From Hyphomicrobiales bacterium (GTDB taxonomy: Bacteria > Pseudomonadota > Alphaproteobacteria > Rhizobiales > Xanthobacteraceae): a stretch of 32,103 nt of DNA. Each line of letters begins with the position of its first letter. Positions within the stretch are counted from its first letter, which is position 1. The position numbers were made by a program, and so were the translations under genes. This document shows, in pieces, positions 1 to 10,199 of this stretch. The stretch is taken from positions 1 through 32,103 of the forward strand of contig JAHFPO010000003.1 in the NCBI GenBank assembly GCA_023266695.1. The letters run 5' to 3'. A model generated the notes under the pieces. That model was not told where the DNA came from, made no database searches, and saw only the letters and a list, made by a program, of their open reading frames with translations.

Positions 1-252
1 GGACATGAGGTTACAGCCGTCCATGACCCTATTTGGACATATCGGGCTCGCCTCCCGCTACGGCCATCCCCCCATATGCGGCATACGGGGTGGCTTGTGC
101 GCGCTGGAACAGAAGCCTACGCTATCCGCAGTTGGTCGAGGCCGCTGCTACTCGCACCTCATAGCATTCTAGTGAGAACAGCTACCAAACCCAAGATGGT
201 GGAAGCGTCTTCATCGTTCCCGGATTTTCGGGATAAAACAGGAGGGTGTTGG
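1..252. other. Left-edge stretch without a confident gene
   Basis: No convincing coding region is seen. An open frame continues upstream of the cysteine-rich gene from position 76, but its first ~59 codons look unlike a protein start, and a ribosome-binding site sits only before the TTG at 253. A small inverted repeat (TCCCG 218-222, CGGGA 229-233) lies just upstream of that site. Base composition is visibly less G+C-rich than the rest of the window. Confidence 0.5.
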
Positions 253-594
253 TTGATCGTAAAATCAACAATCTATGCACTATGTGGGTTCTGCTTCGTT
301 GTTGCTATAGGACCTCAATCTTTCGCGGCACCTCCCGACCGTCCCCCCGTTACCAGCTCTCCATACACCCAGCCCAAGCCCCCACCTGCATTTATCCCTC
401 CTATTTTTCAATTACCCCCTCAACAGAGAGAGAGAGAACTTCTCAGGCGCGATTGCCTTTCCTTGTGCCAAAATACATTTTCCGCATGCTGGCGGCTTTG
501 CTCTCGTCGCTATTCATATCCTTACAATTATGGCCGAGATAGTTGCATATCCCGATGTGGTTTATCATTTGATTCTTGCCGGAGTGAATGTTGA
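253..594 (+). CDS. Small secreted cysteine-rich protein with twin C-x3-C-x6-C-x3-C motifs
   Basis: Family not recognised; 113 residues. I chose the TTG at 253 because GGAGG at 241-245 stands seven bases before it and the protein then opens with a typical signal peptide (residues 1 to about 28, ending SFA-A). The mature part is a Pro-rich linker (residues ~30-58), a charged segment RERELLRRD, then two copies of C-x3-C-x6-C-x3-C: C68, C72, C79, C83 and C98, C102, C109, C113, the last being the C-terminal residue. Both copies share a [TS]-F pair inside the x6 spacer. A Tyr-rich 14-residue loop separates them. Eight cysteines in an exported protein suggest disulfide-linked helical hairpins, or metal binding. 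Codon use is more A/T-rich than in the neighbours, which suggests a different history. Confidence 0.6.
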   Translation: MIVKSTIYALCGFCFVVAIGPQSFAAPPDRPPVTSSPYTQPKPPPAFIPPIFQLPPQQRERELLRRDCLSLCQNTFSACWRLCSRRYSYPYNYGRDSCISRCGLSFDSCRSEC

Positions 595-1069
595 CTAGCT
601 CTTGCTCGTTAGGCGCTACTATTTTGATGTTTGTCGCCTTGTATCAGGGATGCACGGGACATATGTCCGTACATGATCAGTAATAGGCAGATGAGAGTCT
701 GGGTCTTTTGTTACCGCTCCAAGCCGAACCTCCGTTCGGTACCTTTCTAGCGCTCACCCCAACACCGACTGACCCAAACGAGCCATCGCCTGACGTACAT
801 CTCAAGCGGAGAGGCGCCTGACGCTGCCCTCCGCTCCTGCTCATAAAGCTGAGATGCTTTCTCGATGAAGTTCGCGACACTCTAGCTTGGCCACCGACAA
901 GCCCGCCGGAACCCCTTCGGACGCCGGATGTCTGCTTATGGCACAGAGCGGACGCTAAACTCTGAGGTAGCCCTTCAGTTCACGTTATTGCCGGGAGAAT
1001 GAATCAAATAATCAACTCCCCGCCGCCCCCGCCAAAAACTCCCCGCAGCCGGGCGCGAGCGACAGGCGC
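595..1069. other. 475-bp region without a gene, carrying several small palindromes
   Basis: No supported coding region; short open frames here lack ribosome-binding sites and protein-like composition. It holds a perfect 12-bp palindrome (GGACATATGTCC, 657-668), a small hairpin (CCGAAC 724-729 with GTTCGG 734-739) and an imperfect inverted repeat (GTCTGCT 930-936 with AGCGGAC 947-953). Base composition moves from lower G+C at the left to the typical high G+C near 1000, as expected for decayed or acquired DNA next to the glycolate gene block. Confidence 0.4.
657..668. repeat. Perfect 12-bp palindrome
   Basis: GGACATATGTCC reads the same on both strands. It lies 63 bases after the stop of the cysteine-rich gene. 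It could be an operator half-site pair or a remnant of a mobile-element end; a related GGACATAT also occurs at 35-42. No assignment is possible from sequence alone. Confidence 0.3.
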
Positions 1070-1627
1070 TCACGACCCGGAAAATCTCCGGACCCAATCC
1101 ATCACCCGCCCGCCGTCGATGAAAGCGAATGCGGCCTCCTCCGAGGACGGCGAGAGCTCGCGCTCGCTCACGACCATCGCCACCAAAGCGTCGCACCGGT
1201 TCGCGAGCGCAATGCCGATCGCATGGCGCCGCGGCTGATTGAACTGGGCGACGGAAAACCGCCGCACGCGCCCGCTGAGGCCGCCGAGCTCGAGCGGCCG
1301 CCCCACCGCCTCCGCCCGGTATTCTCCGCCGAGGAGCGCGAGATCGCCCACCCGATCGATCTCGTCGTCGTCGGCGACGCCGCTATAGCAATTGCAGAAT
1401 CCGAGCTTCAGCCGGAGATAGAGATCGACTTTCTCCGCGCAGGCGGGCGGCGCGCAGGAAAACGCGCGGCCCGCCGGCCAGGCATCGGTGAGGAACGGCC
1501 AGGCGACCTCGCTCCACGCTAGCTCTGCGCCGGCGCGCTCGCCGGAGGCCGAACGATCGAGGGCGGCCGCGCCGAGGAGGAGAGCGGCTGTGAGCATCCA
1601 TCCGATCGCGAGCGCCCGGGCGTTCAT
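1070..1627 (-). CDS. Hypothetical exported protein
   Basis: Family not recognised; 185 residues. The ATG at 1627 lies 8 bases after the stop of the LVIVD gene, so the two are probably co-transcribed. The frame stays open further upstream but then overlaps that gene, so the inner ATG is preferred. Residues ~7-24 form a hydrophobic segment (signal peptide or anchor). The remainder is soluble and carries two cysteine pairs (C-x5-C, then C-x-C) followed by an acidic DDDE stretch, which would suit disulfides or metal binding outside the cytoplasm. It is the last gene of the minus-strand glycolate block. The function is unknown. Confidence 0.65.
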   Translation of the reverse strand: MNARALAIGWMLTAALLLGAAALDRSASGERAGAELAWSEVAWPFLTDAWPAGRAFSCAPPACAEKVDLYLRLKLGFCNCYSGVADDDEIDRVGDLALLGGEYRAEAVGRPLELGGLSGRVRRFSVAQFNQPRRHAIGIALANRCDALVAMVVSERELSPSSEEAAFAFIDGGRVMDWVRRFSGS

Positions 1628-1635
1628 CGCCGGAT

Positions 1636-3117
1636 TCAGTTGGGGGCGAGGCCGGCGATGGCGCGCGCCTCGCCCGTCACCTCGAGAATGTGCAGGCCGG
1701 TATTGGCGCGGTCGACCACGTAGATGTAGCCGCGCTCGTCGGTCTCCACGTTGTTCGACTGGATCGCGACCTTGCAGCGGTCCTGGCCGTCGACCTTGAC
1801 GCAACGCTTGTCGGTCGCCGCCGTGATCGCCGGGATGAAATAGCCGACTTCGCTCGGATGATAGGGATCGCGCACGTCGACCGCCCGCACCCCGGCATTG
1901 AAGAAGGTGATGAAGACGAGCTTCTTGTAGAACACCGGCGCCATGCTCTCGTTCGAGGAATGGGCGCCGAAGCGGCCGCCGCGCTGGCAGAAGTTCCCGC
2001 TCGCCTCCGCCGCGGTATAGCTAGAGATCACCATCGGCTTCGATTCCACCGTGACGTCGACGAACCACACCATCTGGCGCGGTTCCTGACATTCGTTGAT
2101 GAGCGACTCGTTGACGATCATCACGATGTCGCGCTCGTGGCCGAGCTTGTCCCGGGCGAATTCGGCGATCTTCATGTTGCCGAGCGGGAATGTCGTATGC
2201 GCGCCGGTGAGCGGCAGCAGTTCGAGGCGGCCGACCTCGGGATAGAGGAGGTTCTCCGGCGTCGGCGCGGTCGGCCCCTTCAACAGCTTCTCGCGATCGA
2301 TGATCTGCAGGACGCCGCCCTTGTTGGTGCCGTAGCCGTAATAGATGCGGTTGCCCTTTGGTCCGGTCGAGATCGGGCCGTGCAACTCGGTCGGCACGGC
2401 GCCCGCGGTGCCCGGCTGCTGTCCCGGCCGGCCGAAGTCGCGAATCTTGACCGGACGGGCGGGATCGCCGAGATCGTAGACTTCCGTCATCCGCCGGGTG
2501 CGCCAGCCCTCGACGCCGGAAACGAGGTAGGCGATGCCGGTGTCGCATTCCCACCAGCTCTTGTGGGTGTCCTTCAGTTTCTCGCCGATGCGGACGACGA
2601 GCTTGGGCGCCGCCGGATCGGCGACGTTCCAGATTTCGTGCTCCTTGCCGCCGAAGGTGCGCAACAGATAGACCGCGTTCACGTCGCCTTTGGGCAGCGT
2701 TTTGCCGTCGCACACGCGCGTCATTTGCCCGCCGCCGCCTTCGTATTTCCCTTCGAGCCCCGGGATATGAAACAGATATTTCGGTTTCATCGGATCGGTC
2801 ACGTCGACGATCGAGGTGCCGTTGAACTTGGGCTGACCGGTCAGGGGATTGTTCGGCTTCGGCACCGCATCGGTGCCGCCGTGATGGCCGATATAGGCGA
2901 TCCAGCGCTCACCCTGGCGATGAATGGTGGGCTGATAGGCGCTCCTCGCCTGCAGATCGTGGTGGCCGACGAGCCGCATGTTCTGCGCCTCGGGGGCGTC
3001 GCCGATCTTTTGCGACTGGGCGAGCGCGGGGCCCGCCGCGAGCGAACTCAACAGGATGCAGATGGCGTAACGCCGAGAAATGATTCCGGCTTCATGCGTT
3101 AGCGACCGCGCGCTCAT
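1636..3117 (-). CDS. Secreted LVIVD-repeat beta-propeller protein
   Basis: 493 residues with an N-terminal signal peptide (RRYAICILL core, ending PALA-Q near residue 33). The body repeats a motif of the type [VIA]-x-D-[VL]-x-DP-x-x-P: IVDVTDPMKP, IWNVADPAAP, VYDLGDPARP and AVDVRDPYHP. Such repeats mark LVIVD beta-propeller blades in exported bacterial proteins, whose ligands are mostly unknown. GGGAG precedes the ATG at 3117. The gene lies 104 bp downstream of malate synthase on the same strand and 8 bp before the next small gene, so it may be expressed with the glycolate genes, though no link to glycolate chemistry is visible. The N-terminal RR pair is not a convincing Tat motif. Confidence 0.75.
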   Translation of the reverse strand: MSARSLTHEAGIISRRYAICILLSSLAAGPALAQSQKIGDAPEAQNMRLVGHHDLQARSAYQPTIHRQGERWIAYIGHHGGTDAVPKPNNPLTGQPKFNGTSIVDVTDPMKPKYLFHIPGLEGKYEGGGGQMTRVCDGKTLPKGDVNAVYLLRTFGGKEHEIWNVADPAAPKLVVRIGEKLKDTHKSWWECDTGIAYLVSGVEGWRTRRMTEVYDLGDPARPVKIRDFGRPGQQPGTAGAVPTELHGPISTGPKGNRIYYGYGTNKGGVLQIIDREKLLKGPTAPTPENLLYPEVGRLELLPLTGAHTTFPLGNMKIAEFARDKLGHERDIVMIVNESLINECQEPRQMVWFVDVTVESKPMVISSYTAAEASGNFCQRGGRFGAHSSNESMAPVFYKKLVFITFFNAGVRAVDVRDPYHPSEVGYFIPAITAATDKRCVKVDGQDRCKVAIQSNNVETDERGYIYVVDRANTGLHILEVTGEARAIAGLAPN

Positions 3118-3221
3118 GGTGGTTCTCCCGGGCCGTCCCTCTCAAAAGGTCGAGACCATTCGCCCGCCGAAAAGGATATTCCGAACATCGGTTTTGGCAA
3201 TAGGACCGGAGGCGAGATGAA

Positions 3222-5114
<1,893 letters not shown>

Positions 5115-5203
5115 CTGCCCCTCTTACCCGTCGCGGCGCCCCAACCGCCGCCCCTTGGTACCATCCGGCGCCCGTTCCGCCATGACACATTAGGCGGAGA
5201 CCT

Positions 5204-6523
5204 TTAGGCAAAACCCTTGGTGGCGAGCGCCGCGGGCTTGGGCCCCCCGGTCGCCCAGTCGAGCAATTCCACCGTGTGGACGACCGGGATCGCGGTCGCG
5301 CTTGCGATCTGGACCATGCAGCCGATATTGCCGGTGGCGACGATCTCAGGATTGATCTTCTCGATATTCGCGGCCTTGCGGCGGGCGAGCAGGCTGGCGA
5401 TCGCGGGCTGCAGCATGTTGTAGGTGCCGGCCGAGCCGCAGCAGAGATGGCCCTCGGGCACCTCCTTCACGGTGAAGCCCGCCTTGGCGAGGAGCTCCCG
5501 CGGTTCGCGATCGATCTGCTGGCCGTGCTGCATGGAACAGGCCGAGTGATAGGCGACGACGCGGCCGCTCGCGCGCTTGGGCTTGGCGAGGCCGAGCTTC
5601 GCCATATATTCCGAGATGTCCTGGGCGAGCGCCGAGACCTTCGCCGCCTTTTCCGCATAGGCGGGATCGTTACGCAGCATATAGCCGTAATCCTTGACCG
5701 TGGTGCCGCAGCCCGACGCGGTGATCAGGATGGCGTCGAGGCCTTTGTCGATCTCGCGGGTCCAGGCGTCGATATTGTTGCGCACGAAGGAAAGCGCCTC
5801 CGCCTCGCGGCCCATGTGATGGGAGAGCGAGCCGCAGCAGGCTTCGCCTTCGGCGAGCACCACCGCGATGCCGTGGCGGGTGAGAAGGCGGATCGTGGCT
5901 TGGCGGATCGCCGGCGCCACCACCTGATCGACGCAGCCCGACATCAGCGCGACGCGGCCCTTGTTGCGGCTCTTGTTGCGGCCTTTGGCCGGAATCGTTC
6001 TCGATCCCAGGGGCGCCGCGCGCGGCGTCCACCAGGGCGCGAGGCGCAGCATCGCCGCGATGCGCTTCATTCCGAGCGCGGCGATGAGCGGCGCCAACGG
6101 CTTGGCGAGCGGCACCGCCGCGAGCGCGAGGCGGAAGCGCGCGGGATGAGGCATCAGCCAGGCGAGGAGCGCGCGCATGGCGCGGTCGAGGAACGGGCGG
6201 CGGAAGGTTTTCTCGATGTGCACGCGGCCGTGATCGACGAGATGCATATAGTGCACGCTCGAGGGGCAGGTCGTCATGCAGGCGAGGCAGGAGAGGCAGC
6301 GGTCGATGTGCTTCACCACTTCCGCCGTCGCCGGGCGGTCGTGCTCCAGCATCTCCTTGATCAGATAGATGCGCCCGCGCGGGCTATCGAGCTCGTCGCC
6401 GAGCAACACGTAGGTGGGGCAGGTGGCGGTGCAGAATCCGCAATGGACGCAGGAGCGCAGAATCTTGTCGGCCTCCGCGATATTCGGATCGGCGAGCTGG
6501 GCGAGGGTGAAGTTGGTTTGCAT
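5204..6523 (-). CDS. glcF: Glycolate oxidase iron-sulfur subunit GlcF
   Basis: Electron-transfer subunit of the membrane-associated glycolate dehydrogenase GlcDEF, which oxidises glycolate to glyoxylate and passes electrons to the respiratory chain. 439 residues. Two ferredoxin-type [4Fe-4S] motifs lie at the N terminus: C25-x2-C28-x2-C31-x3-C35-P and C76-x2-C79-x2-C82-x3-C86-P. Two cysteine-rich CCG domains follow (EACCGSLSHHMG and HLCCGSAGTYNM). The length and order fit GlcF. It follows glcE by 75 bp, a gap that holds a strong hairpin. No good ribosome-binding site precedes the ATG at 6523. Confidence 0.95.
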   Translation of the reverse strand: MQTNFTLAQLADPNIAEADKILRSCVHCGFCTATCPTYVLLGDELDSPRGRIYLIKEMLEHDRPATAEVVKHIDRCLSCLACMTTCPSSVHYMHLVDHGRVHIEKTFRRPFLDRAMRALLAWLMPHPARFRLALAAVPLAKPLAPLIAALGMKRIAAMLRLAPWWTPRAAPLGSRTIPAKGRNKSRNKGRVALMSGCVDQVVAPAIRQATIRLLTRHGIAVVLAEGEACCGSLSHHMGREAEALSFVRNNIDAWTREIDKGLDAILITASGCGTTVKDYGYMLRNDPAYAEKAAKVSALAQDISEYMAKLGLAKPKRASGRVVAYHSACSMQHGQQIDREPRELLAKAGFTVKEVPEGHLCCGSAGTYNMLQPAIASLLARRKAANIEKINPEIVATGNIGCMVQIASATAIPVVHTVELLDWATGGPKPAALATKGFA

Positions 6524-6562
6524 CAGTCGATCTTACTCGCTGCCGGTTTCGCAAACACATTT

Positions 6563-6587
6563 TCCCTCCCCCTGAAAGGGGGAGGGA
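6563..6587. repeat. Perfect 11-bp stem hairpin between glcE and glcF
   Basis: TCCCTCCCCCT (6563-6573) pairs perfectly with AGGGGGAGGGA (6577-6587) around a 3-base loop. No T-run follows on either strand, so it does not look like an intrinsic terminator. C-run/G-run palindromes of this kind are, as I recall, dispersed between genes in many alphaproteobacterial genomes. Here it could alter the glcE:glcF ratio or protect mRNA. Confidence 0.6.
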
Positions 6588-6598
6588 TAGAGAGTGCA

Positions 6599-7816
6599 TC
6601 ACACCCCCGCCCACATCCGCCCCGGATTGAGAATGCCGCTCGGATCGAAGCTCTCCTTGACGCGCCGGGTGAGTGCCGCGAGCGCGTCGTCCTGCGGCTC
6701 GAAGGCGGCGGCGCTCGCCCGCACCGAGGCGTCGGCGCGGATGAGCAGCGCGTGACCGTTGCCGCCGAGCGCCGCCCGCACCGCGTTTTCCTCCGCGATC
6801 GCGGTCGGCATTTCGACCCACACGAGGCCGCCGGCCCAGTCATAGAACACTTCCGCGCCGGTGGCGGCGACGATCTTGCCGGCGACGGTCGCGCCCGCGG
6901 TCGCCGCGGTCGAGACGCGCCAGAGCGCGCGGAGCGACCCGTCGGCGAACGGAGCCGCGTCGCGCACCGCCCGCCACAAGCGGAGCGAATCTTCCCGGCC
7001 GAGCGCCGTGAGCCGGCCGAACGGGCGCATGAGTTTTTCCAGCTGTTTCCGGCGGTAGGCGATCGAGGCCGGAATGCCTTCGAGCCGAAGCGCGGTCACG
7101 CCGCGGCCGGCCTTGGCGAGCGCGGCCACGGCGGACTTCGCGGCGATGCGCGCGGGCAAATGCGCGGCGCCCGAGACGTCGCAGGAGGAGCCCATCGCCG
7201 CCGTCATTGCGGCATTGGCGCGGGCATCATCGAGGCCGAGCACAAGTACGGTCGTTACATCCTCGGCGCGCGGCAGCACCTTGACGGTGAGATCGGTCAT
7301 CACCGCGAGCGTGCCCCAGGAGCCGGCGACAAGCTTGGAGAGGTCGTAGCCGGTGACGTTCTTGACGACGCGGCCGCCCGACTTGAAGCGCTCGGCCCTC
7401 CCGGAGACGGCGTGAACGCCCAGCGTGTGATCGCGCGCGGCACCCGCCTTCGGCCGGCGCGGGCCGGAAAGATTGGCGGCGATCACGCCGCCGAGGGTGC
7501 CCCTCCCCGTCTCGCCGCCGAGAAGCGGCCCGCAATCCATCGGCTCGAAGGCGAGCTCCTGATTTTTGTCGGCGAGCAGGCGTTCGATCTCGGCGATCGG
7601 CGTCCCGGCCTTGGCCGACAGGATCAGTTCCTCGGGCTCGTAGAGGGTGACGCCGCTGATGCCGGAGAGATCGAGGGTGAGATCGGTCTGGGCGGCGCGG
7701 CCGATCAGGCGCTTGGAGCCCTGGCCGACGATTTCGAGAGTCTTCTCCTCGACCAGCGCCCAGGCGACGGCTTCGACCACATCGGCCTCGTCGCGGGGTT
7801 TGAGCGTATCGGCCAT
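6599..7816 (-). CDS. glcE: Glycolate oxidase FAD-binding subunit GlcE
   Basis: Second flavin-type subunit of glycolate dehydrogenase, 405 residues. The ATG at 7816 is chosen because its first base is the last base of the glcD stop (TGATG), a coupled arrangement; the longer open frame would run into glcD. FAD_binding_4 features are visible: IVGQGSKRLIGR near residue 30, LSAKAGTPIAEIE, GTLGGVIAANLSGPRR and GRVVKNVTGYDLSKLVAGSWGTL split by the usual spacing. GlcE resembles a shortened GlcD. It is the middle gene of glcDEF and probably translationally coupled to glcD. Confidence 0.95.
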   Translation of the reverse strand: MADTLKPRDEADVVEAVAWALVEEKTLEIVGQGSKRLIGRAAQTDLTLDLSGISGVTLYEPEELILSAKAGTPIAEIERLLADKNQELAFEPMDCGPLLGGETGRGTLGGVIAANLSGPRRPKAGAARDHTLGVHAVSGRAERFKSGGRVVKNVTGYDLSKLVAGSWGTLAVMTDLTVKVLPRAEDVTTVLVLGLDDARANAAMTAAMGSSCDVSGAAHLPARIAAKSAVAALAKAGRGVTALRLEGIPASIAYRRKQLEKLMRPFGRLTALGREDSLRLWRAVRDAAPFADGSLRALWRVSTAATAGATVAGKIVAATGAEVFYDWAGGLVWVEMPTAIAEENAVRAALGGNGHALLIRADASVRASAAAFEPQDDALAALTRRVKESFDPSGILNPGRMWAGV

Positions 7817-9306
7817 CAGAACCGCGGAATATCCGGGAACGGCAGCTTGCCGGCGCGCACGTGCATGCGGCCCAATTCGGCGCAGCGGTGGAGCGTCGGA
7901 AACACCTTGCCGGGATTCAACAGCCCCTTGTCGTCGAAGGCGCATTTCACCCGCTGCTGCTGATCGAGGTCCTCCTTGGAGAACATCGTCGGCATCAGAT
8001 CGCGCTTCTCCACGCCGACGCCGTGCTCGCCGGTGAGCACGCCGCCGACCTCGACGCAGCAGCGCAAAATATCGGCGCCGAACTTCTCCGCGCGCTCCAG
8101 CTCGTCGCCCTTGTTGGCATCGTAGAGAATGAGCGGATGCAGATTGCCGTCGCCGGCATGAAACACGTTGGCGACGCGCAAGTCATATTGCTGCGACAGC
8201 GCGCGGATGCGGGCGAGCACCTCGGGCAGCCGCGCGCGCGGAATGGTGCCGTCCATGCAGTAATAATCGGGCGAGATGCGGCCGACCGCCGGAAACGCCG
8301 CCTTGCGCCCGGCCCAGAACCTCAGCCGCTCTTCTTCCGAAGTCGAGGCGCGCAAGGTGGTCGAGCCGCTCTCCTTGGCGATCGCGCTCACGCGCGCGAG
8401 CAGGGAATCGACCTCGGCCTCCGGCCCGTCGAGCTCGACGATCAGGAGCGCCTCGACGTCGAGCGGATAGCCGGCATGGGCATAGGCCTCGGAGGCGTGG
8501 ATCGCGGGCTTGTCCATCATCTCCATGCCGCTCGGAATGATGCCGGCGGCGATGATCTTGGCGACGCAATCGCCCGCCGCTTCCGAGGTCGGAAAGCCGA
8601 CGAGGGCGGCGCGCGCGCCTTCGGCCTTCTTGAGGATGCGGACGGTGACCTCGGTGACGACGCCGAGCAATCCTTCCGAGCCGCAGACGAGCGCCAGCAA
8701 ATCGTAGCCGCCGCAGTCGAGATGCTTGCCGCCGATGCGGACGACCTCGCCGGTCATCAGCACCAGCTCGACGCCGAGCACGTTGTTGCTGGTCATGCCG
8801 TATTTCAGGCAATGCACGCCGCCGGAATTCTCGGCGACGTTGCCGCCGATGGTGCAGGCGATCTGCGAGGAGGGATCGGGGGCGTAGTAGAAGCCCGCCG
8901 CCTCGACTGCGTGGGTGACGCCGAGATTGGTGACGCCCGGCTGCGCCACCACCACGCGGTTGTCATAATCGATTTCGAGAATGCGGTTGAACTTGGCGAG
9001 CCCCAAGAGCACGCCGTCGGCCAAGGGCAGCGCGCCGCCCGACAATGAGGTGCCGGCGCCGCGCGGCACCACCTTCACCCCTTCCCGATGGCAGTAGCGC
9101 AGGATCTTCGAGACCTCATCGGTCGTCTGCGGCAGCACCACCACCATCGGGAGCTGGCGATAGGCGGTGAGGCCGTCGGACTCGTAGGGCCGCATCTCGG
9201 CCTCGGTTTCGATCACGCCCTCGCCCGGCACGATCGCACGCAGCGCCGCCACGATCGCGGCGCGGCGCGCGAGCACGGCCTCGTCGGCTGCCGGCATGGC
9301 GACCAT
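7816..9306 (-). CDS. glcD: Glycolate oxidase FAD-linked subunit GlcD
   Basis: Catalytic flavoprotein subunit of glycolate dehydrogenase (glycolate to glyoxylate), 496 residues. FAD-binding PCMH motifs: VPRGAGTSLSGGALPL near residue 80, PDPSSQIACTIGGNVAENSGG (written here in part: TIGGNVAENSGG), and KYGMTSNNVLG. The C-terminal FAD-oxidase domain carries NVFHAGDGNLHP and LTGEHGVGVEKRDLM, typical of the GlcD/D-lactate dehydrogenase family. GGAGG eight bases before the ATG at 9306 supports the start. Gene order and the coupled glcE and glcF favour glycolate over D-lactate as substrate. No glcC-type regulator is nearby. Confidence 0.95.
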   Translation of the reverse strand: MVAMPAADEAVLARRAAIVAALRAIVPGEGVIETEAEMRPYESDGLTAYRQLPMVVVLPQTTDEVSKILRYCHREGVKVVPRGAGTSLSGGALPLADGVLLGLAKFNRILEIDYDNRVVVAQPGVTNLGVTHAVEAAGFYYAPDPSSQIACTIGGNVAENSGGVHCLKYGMTSNNVLGVELVLMTGEVVRIGGKHLDCGGYDLLALVCGSEGLLGVVTEVTVRILKKAEGARAALVGFPTSEAAGDCVAKIIAAGIIPSGMEMMDKPAIHASEAYAHAGYPLDVEALLIVELDGPEAEVDSLLARVSAIAKESGSTTLRASTSEEERLRFWAGRKAAFPAVGRISPDYYCMDGTIPRARLPEVLARIRALSQQYDLRVANVFHAGDGNLHPLILYDANKGDELERAEKFGADILRCCVEVGGVLTGEHGVGVEKRDLMPTMFSKEDLDQQQRVKCAFDDKGLLNPGKVFPTLHRCAELGRMHVRAGKLPFPDIPRF

Positions 9307-9452
9307 GGACGATTCCTCCCAGGCTCATCCTAGCAGATCGAGGGCCCGTGCGCGGAACGCCGTCGCCGCGGGCCACGCGGCGGACGGCCTGCAACGCTCT
9401 TGCTGGCGGCGCGGAGGAATGAATTCGCGATCGACCCCGTGGGCGGACAGGA
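9307..9452. other. Intergenic region upstream of glcD
   Basis: 146 bp between the stop of the first exported hydrolase and the glcD start, both on the minus strand. It holds the glcD ribosome-binding site (GGGAGGAAT, read on the minus strand). It is the only place a dedicated glc promoter could lie outside the hydrolase genes, but I see no convincing -35/-10 pair and no terminator hairpin with a T-run. Confidence 0.3.
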
Positions 9453-10148
9453 TCAGAGGGGAGAGCGCTGCCCGGCGTTTCCGGTCTTGGGCTTGGCGGG
9501 GATGGCCGCGGAAGCGGGCCCCGCGGCCTTGGACGACATCGCCTGCTGGATGTACGAAATCGCCTGCAGGTGCAGCTTGCCGACCTTGTCGATATTGAAA
9601 TGGTTGATGTCGGCGGCCTTCGCGATATCGACGTTGTTCACGCTGCCGCGGTAGCCCGCCCCGCGCTCGACGTGAGCGCCCCAGCCGTTGTTCGACTGGT
9701 AGAAATTCACCACGCTGGCGACGTTGCCGGGCGCCGTGTGGGTCGCGACGGGATCGAAGGCGACGATGAGCCGAACCGGGACCTTCAATTCTTCCAGCCG
9801 GGCGGCCATCAAGATCGCGGTATCGGCCCCGATCGAATGACCCACGATGATGATCGGGTGCTTGTGAGCGCCGGCCTTGTATTTCTCGGCGACGAAATCG
9901 GCCAAGGCGTAATATTCCAGATGAGAATAGACCGCGGCCTTGATGCCCTTTTTATTGAGCTTGTCGGTGAGATCGTCCATCCCGAGCGAAAAAACGTCGA
10001 GCCAGCCGCGCATCAGATAGACCTGATTGACGCGGACCGGATAGCTGGTGGGGCTCTGGGTCTTGGACGCGTGCTGCGCCTCGGCTCCCGCCATCGACAG
10101 GGTGAGCGCGACCGCCAGCAATCCAACGACCCGCAGGAACCGCATCAT
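9453..10148 (-). CDS. Exported alpha/beta-hydrolase-like protein, paralog 1
   Basis: 231 residues with a signal peptide (cleavage near GAEA-Q, residue 25). The nucleophile elbow is IVGHSIGAD (S105); probable acid D132 (VAFDPVA) and His H183 (INHFNID), with H193 (KLHLQ) as alternative, complete a lipase/esterase-type triad. Conserved family blocks are YLMRGWLDVFSLGMDDL near the N terminus and NFYQSNNGWGA (149-159). An Ala/Pro-rich tail ends in R-S-P-L. This is the most divergent of three tandem copies and lies last in the array, 146 bp before glcD. Substrate unknown; periplasmic or surface location is inferred from the signal peptide. I cannot name a described family. Confidence 0.8.
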   Translation of the reverse strand: MMRFLRVVGLLAVALTLSMAGAEAQHASKTQSPTSYPVRVNQVYLMRGWLDVFSLGMDDLTDKLNKKGIKAAVYSHLEYYALADFVAEKYKAGAHKHPIIIVGHSIGADTAILMAARLEELKVPVRLIVAFDPVATHTAPGNVASVVNFYQSNNGWGAHVERGAGYRGSVNNVDIAKAADINHFNIDKVGKLHLQAISYIQQAMSSKAAGPASAAIPAKPKTGNAGQRSPL

Positions 10149-10190
10149 GGTCGATCCGTTTTCCGTTGCGCGAGAATATTTCCGTCCGGT
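10149..10190 (-). promoter_or_regulatory. Conserved leader of hydrolase paralog 1
   Basis: The ~42 bases before the ATG align with the leaders of the other two paralogs: on the plus strand each reads G-n-TCGA-n-CCG directly after the start codon complement, then a GGATGTTT-like block and CGTCC. None has a clear Shine-Dalgarno sequence, although coding sequence would tolerate one. This suggests a conserved untranslated control element or a recent copy. Confidence 0.4.
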
Positions 10191-10199
10191 GCGGCGCGA

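Noticed and set aside
677-880. 67-codon minus-strand open frame in the left intergenic region
   Set aside because: Ser/Arg-rich with no ribosome-binding site, domain or conserved feature.
1690-3102. 470-codon plus-strand open frame over the LVIVD gene
   Set aside because: Antisense shadow with low-complexity Asp/His/Arg composition.
1636-3117. Tat signal on the LVIVD protein
   Set aside because: The RRYAICI segment lacks the usual consensus after the arginines; an ordinary signal peptide explains it.
6563-6587. Hairpin between glcE and glcF as a terminator
   Set aside because: No T-run follows on either strand and the flanking genes form one functional unit.
5276-7963. 895-codon plus-strand open frame across glcF and glcE
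   Set aside because: It is antisense to three well-supported genes, rich in Arg/Gly/Ala/Asp/His with no domain, and is the usual by-product of high GC3 on the opposite strand.
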